From Turnera subulata (lineage: Eukaryota; Streptophyta; Magnoliopsida; Malpighiales; Passifloraceae): a stretch of DNA of 64,000 nucleotides. Where the stretch lies: NCBI GenBank assembly GCA_028386065.3, contig JAKUCV010007537.1, positions 578,312-642,311 of the forward strand, in the 5' to 3' direction. This document shows positions 60,017 to 64,000 of the stretch, piece by piece. How positions within the stretch are numbered: the first letter of the stretch is position 1; each line of letters starts with the position of its first letter. The notes under the pieces are model-generated. The model did no database searches, had not been told where the DNA came from, and was given only the letters and a program-made list of their open reading frames with translations. The translations under genes were made by a program, and so were the position numbers.

Positions 60017-61570
60017 ATATCCTTTTAGTCCGTCCTGATCCTGAACCAGGTTTTTGTGTCCCTGAAACTGAAAATTTTCTTATTGTAAAAGGTGAAGGGA
60101 GGGGCTAGGCCTAGCTATGATTGGTCTATAACTGGAGTTGTCCACTAGGCCTCCCACTTAAGGAGTTGTTTTATTGGTTATCCTTAGAAGTGATTTGGAT
60201 CTGGCAGCAATAAAGGTTAGGTTTGAGTTTCTCTGAAAATTGAGATCCTTTAACAATGTTTTCAAGAAGCATTAGTCTTGGATTTCACATTCATCAGGGT
60301 GGTTCCACTATTCGTTTGACTAAAACCAGATCTGGTCCAGATTTTTTTCCTCGTAAGAAAAAGAGAAAAACAATAATACAGGAGGGCTCCGACGGACTAT
60401 ATACGCAAAAGTAATTAACAATTATGGGTCTCTATAGCGTGTGTCACAACAACTTACAAGAACCTCCATGTCTGTCGCTTTAGGGAGCTAGGGCCTAAGC
60501 CCTTACAGCATTAACTGGAAACAATTACACCAGAGCGAGAGATTGGAAGACCCAACCCATCATGAGCAAGTAAATGTAACAGAGAATCAGGAGGATCAGG
60601 CATCCCATAAATTCCTCCAGTCTTTGGAAGAGTGCAAGCTATTGCCTGTGACAATTTACAATAATCTACGAGTTTTTGAAAGGAAGAATGCATAACATGA
60701 AGCAATAAAACTTTACATAAACAGACAAATATTTGGTTTACTTGTTATGATGAGCAGGACAATTTAGCATACGAGGGATACCGATACGGCCTAGTTTTGC
60801 CACAAACACAAACGACTAAGATCAGACACGGTAGGCGCGGCATTTATATATCTCCTCACTTTTAAAACATGATTAATATTTTATTATAGTAATAAGATGT
60901 CATGAAAGTTGTTAACACGTTGTAAATTTTGCACAAAAGCTTATATTCTGATTATTATTTTAGTTAGTATAAATTAATACGAAGTTTCCATAACTTTAGT
61001 CCTACCATCAAATGAACGTATGTTGATTTTGTGCACAAACCATTGTTTGAATATGATGAGGACAACCTCTTTGGAATAGATAACCTCTTATAGATATCCA
61101 GGATACTCACTGCAAAACAGGGTGAGTAACAAAATCAAAAACTTATGTAGCGTTCACTGGTATTTTTTTTTTTATCAATTAAAGTTTAGTTTGAAGGGAG
61201 GCTCCCTCAGTCCAGGGCCATGGCAAACAACTGGGTTCAGCAAATGCTTACTGTGGTATTTATAGATTACCCACCAAGAGAGAAGAAAAGTTGGTGTGAT
61301 TTGAACTCTCAATTTAATGGGAGTGCTTATTGAACCTCAAACAACTAAGCCAACCTATGTTGACGCGTTCACTGGTATTTACGTACATGTAAGTACAAAA
61401 GTAATCTTGAATATGTCCAAGGAATATTGATTAAGAACCAGCATTTAATACATCTCAATAAAATGAAAAACTGAATATAACTGTAAGAGTTGCCTTTAAA
61501 CATGCAATCAAATTAATTAATGCTTCAATAATTAAGTTGGCTCTTATGACATAACCACTCGTTGTAGCAG
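60017..61570. other. Promoter region of copy D and outer edge of the array
   Basis: 60017-61145 is homologous to the region upstream of copy C but lacks the Helitron-like insert (intact A/T junction at 60897/60898). The homology ends near 61145, just beside a SINE (61166-61364). No further transporter copy is seen to the right within the window. Confidence 0.65.
61166..61364 (-). mobile_element. tRNA-derived SINE with perfect 16-bp target duplication
   Basis: The insert is flanked by identical copies of gcgttcactggtattt (61150-61165 and 61365-61380). On the minus strand it starts near an A-box TGGCTTAGTTG, has a B-box-like GAGTTCAAATC about 50 bases later, and ends in an A run (t run on the plus strand near 61166-61172). 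This is a minus-strand SINE, intact enough for the ends to be read exactly. Confidence 0.85.
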
Positions 61571-63243
61571 TGTTACCATTGATCGACAAACTGTAAGTCT
61601 GTGTAGAGATATGCTTGACAGTGTGCTATAGTAGAATCTTTGTAGTACTAATGTATTTGGTTTATGTGACAGAATCTTATCACAATGTGATATACTTTAG
61701 AGTGTTGATATCAGTATGTGATAATTATAGAATTGTGTATATTAGTAATTGACTTGTATATCTTTCTATAAATATAATCCAGGTATTCACTAATCCTCTC
61801 CATCATATTTTGTATATCGTATATGGTACGGAGCCAAATCGCTTAACAGCATCATGTCTGTCGCTTCCTCTAATTTCGGTTCTGATCATGTTATTGAAAC
61901 ACCTGCTGCAACAATCCCTATTCCTATTGCTGCAAACCCTAATGCAATCTGAAACCTTCATCCTTTGTCCAATTCACAACAATATGTTTCCATCAAACTC
62001 ACTGAGATGAATTATGTGTTTTGGCGTGCACAGATTAAACCCTTTCTCATTGGCCAGGGAGTTATGGGCTATGTGGATGGTACTTTCTAGTGCCCATTCG
62101 AGTTTATTTTGTCTACTAAAGGTGCACCAACGCCTAATTCAACCTATCTTCACTGGTATTAACAGGATCAACGGATCCTTAGTGCAATTGTTGGCTCCAT
62201 CTCTATGGGAGTCTTTCCACTGTTGTCGGCAAGTCCACTTCTCGAGATGCATAGCTTGCTCTTGAAGAGTCTTTTGCTTCTTCGAATCAGTCCCGTGTCA
62301 TGGCTTTTCACATGGTCTTGCAGCGTCTGACCCAGCATCCTAATGAGACCACATATGCATACCTCAATCGTGCCAAGAGCATCTCTGACTCCTTTTCTGC
62401 TGCTAGCAAGACTTTGTCTCCTATGGAGTTCAACCTTCCTGTTTTTCGTGGATTGCGGGCTGAGTTTCAACCTTTGGTGACTACACTCAACACGCGGCCA
62501 GATCCGATTTCCTTCTCTGAATTATAGAGTTTATTGATGAGTCAGGAGTTTCTTACAAGCGACCCGATGAAACTACTCAATATATCAACCTCTTTCGTTC
62601 CCTCGTCTCCTGTTTCTGCAGATTCCACTTCCATGGCTGTCACTGTTTTCCCAACTGCTATTCTTGCTCAATCGTCTCCTTCTCAACATGGTGGCCACGG
62701 TGGCCGTGGCATGAACCGTGGGCGCGGTCGTGGCTCCTCAAATTCCGCTAATCAAAACCGCAACTCATGGAGCAATGCGGACACACGACCCAAATGTCAG
62801 TTGTGTGGGCGACGTGGTCATATTGCTTCTGATTGTTACAGCCGTGGGGAGCACACTTCTGCCCCAACAGCAAACACTGAAGCTTATTCCACGTACTCGC
62901 TTGATCACTGGTTTCCCAACATCGGGGCCATGCATCATGTTACTCCTGACCACGGTGCTCTCTCCTCTTACACTGATTATCAGGGTTCAAATGGCCTCCA
63001 AGTAGGTAATGGTGCCAACCTCCGCATATCAGGTATCAGATCATCTATTTTTTGTACCACTTCTAAACCTCTTACCCTTCATAATGTTCTTCATGTTTCT
63101 CAAGTAACTAAATCATTACTTCGGTCCAAAAATTTACTCGTGATAATAATATCTTTTTTGAGTTTCACTCCACCTATTTTTGTGTTAAGGATCAGGTAAC
63201 CAAGAAGTCACTGCTCTACGGGCCGAGTGATGGAGTTCTGTAT
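61571..63243 (+). mobile_element. Second copia element, decayed and truncated
   Basis: A probable 5' LTR (61571-61823, starting tgttaccatt) is followed by tggtacggagc (61824-61834), a decayed initiator-tRNA primer site. A gag frame starts at 61854 and shows the same blocks as the element at 42.4 kb (SIKLTE.NYV.WRAQ, GQGVMGY.DG), about 500 residues in all with the protease start. It is broken by TGA at 61950, TAG near 62088, TAA near 62158, a frameshift near 62200-62300 and TAG near 62525. The CCHC knuckle (CQLCGRRGHIASDC) is intact. The protease active site reads NIGA instead of D-T/S-G-A. Integrase, reverse transcriptase and the 3' LTR are missing because another sequence interrupts it near 63244. 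Confidence 0.85.
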
Positions 63244-64000
63244 TGATTCTTGATGAGTGTGCATTTTACACTCATTTTTTGGTCCATTTTACGTATTTTT
63301 GACTTGCACATATTATTTTATTTATTTATTTATTTATTTTCTTTCATTTTCTTTTCTTTATTTTAATAAATCTCTTTTCCTAGTGTCTAAAGATTTTTGT
63401 GCAGAAATGAGGACTAAAGGACGAATTTTAGGCCAATTGCGCAGTTCTCGCATGAGCAGCCCGTTTCTGCACAGGCTGCCCATGCACAGGCAGCCTATGC
63501 AGCACATGTAAGCCCATGACCACATGACATCATCAGGGCTTTTCTCAATGACAATCAGCCCAAATTTCCACAAAAGAGTCCTCAAGGTTATTTTCTGGAA
63601 CGGCCCATTCTAACTTTTGAAGGCCCAAGCCAAAGCCCATCATGCTCACAAGCCCATCAATGACAATTTGGTCAAGGAAATATTTTCAGCCCGTCAAAAT
63701 ACACCTCCTGCACAAGCTTTTTCCAATTCTATTTTTGGCATAAGGTGAAAGTTGTGGGTAGCCCTTGCACGTGTCCACCTTGAAAACCAAGCAATGAAAA
63801 GAAATGGTCTTTGGTGCCCACCTCCCACGTCACCTGCGCAAACAAAAAAACAAATGGAATATTTGTTTGTTTCCTTAGTTTTTGCATTTTGCTGCAGCAC
63901 GTGGACCTCACTTAGGCTCATGTAGGGACTATTCTTGGATGGATTTTAGGAAGATAGTTTGGTCAAAGACACATGGCAACACCTGCTTTAAGGAAGGGAC
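63244..64000 (+). mobile_element. Probable LTR of a further retrotransposon interrupting copia element 2
   Basis: The copia coding sequence stops abruptly and is replaced by tgatgagtgtgcattttacactcat, which starts with TG and has the look of a plant LTR start, followed by a (ttta)n run (63316-63340). The stretch continues to the end of the window with no coding gene. No second terminus is visible, so this is inferred from the abrupt break only. Confidence 0.45.

Overview
This is a window of plant nuclear DNA, almost certainly from a eudicot. The genes carry many GT-AG introns, the intergenic DNA is AT-rich, and transposable elements of plant types are abundant. Protein sequence and gene order resemble Arabidopsis, but the introns and intergenic spaces are larger, so a woody or larger-genome eudicot is likely. 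I cannot name the species. Gene products were recognised by reading the sequence against remembered families. No database search was run.

Layout. 1-9.2 kb is gene-free and holds a hAT-type non-autonomous transposon (2047-2814), a small LTR retrotransposon with no pol gene (3212-4685) and two stacked short retroposons (5.1-5.4 kb). 9.26-15.35 kb (+) is a nine-exon CYP90C1/ROTUNDIFOLIA3-type brassinosteroid P450. 17.1-19.1 kb (-) is a three-exon gene for a 186-residue basic protein with a mitochondrial-type N-terminus and no function I recognise. 19.1-26.6 kb is intergenic. 26.6-31.6 kb (+) is a 19-exon GH35 beta-galactosidase of BGAL3 type. 32.7-33.8 and 36.5-37.6 kb (-) are two h-type thioredoxin genes, separated by a LINE relic and a perfectly bounded 335-bp TRIM. 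39.5-41.3 kb (-) is an RTE1-homolog (RTH) gene with a 5' UTR intron. 42.4-47.3 kb is a full-length but coding-dead Ty1/copia element with nearly identical LTRs and a 60-nt G run at its polypurine tract. 47.6-60.0 kb (-) is a tandem array of four WAT1-related (nodulin MtN21/EamA) transporter genes. The end of the window is a second, decayed copia element cut by what looks like another LTR.

Two ancestral gene neighbourhoods seem to meet here. CYP90C1 beside BGAL3 matches Arabidopsis At4g36380/At4g36360, and thioredoxin h beside RTH matches At3g51030/At3g51040. This is from memory of those loci.

The most informative region is the WAT1 array. Each copy was duplicated with its flanks, so insertions can be ordered. 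A LINE-like insert is shared by copies C and D but absent from B. A Helitron-like 2.06-kb insert is present only upstream of C, and the intact A/T target dinucleotide survives upstream of D. All four genes share a non-canonical GC-AG intron at the same position. I did not find a new kind of biological system. The novelty lies in the transposon structures and in the array's history.
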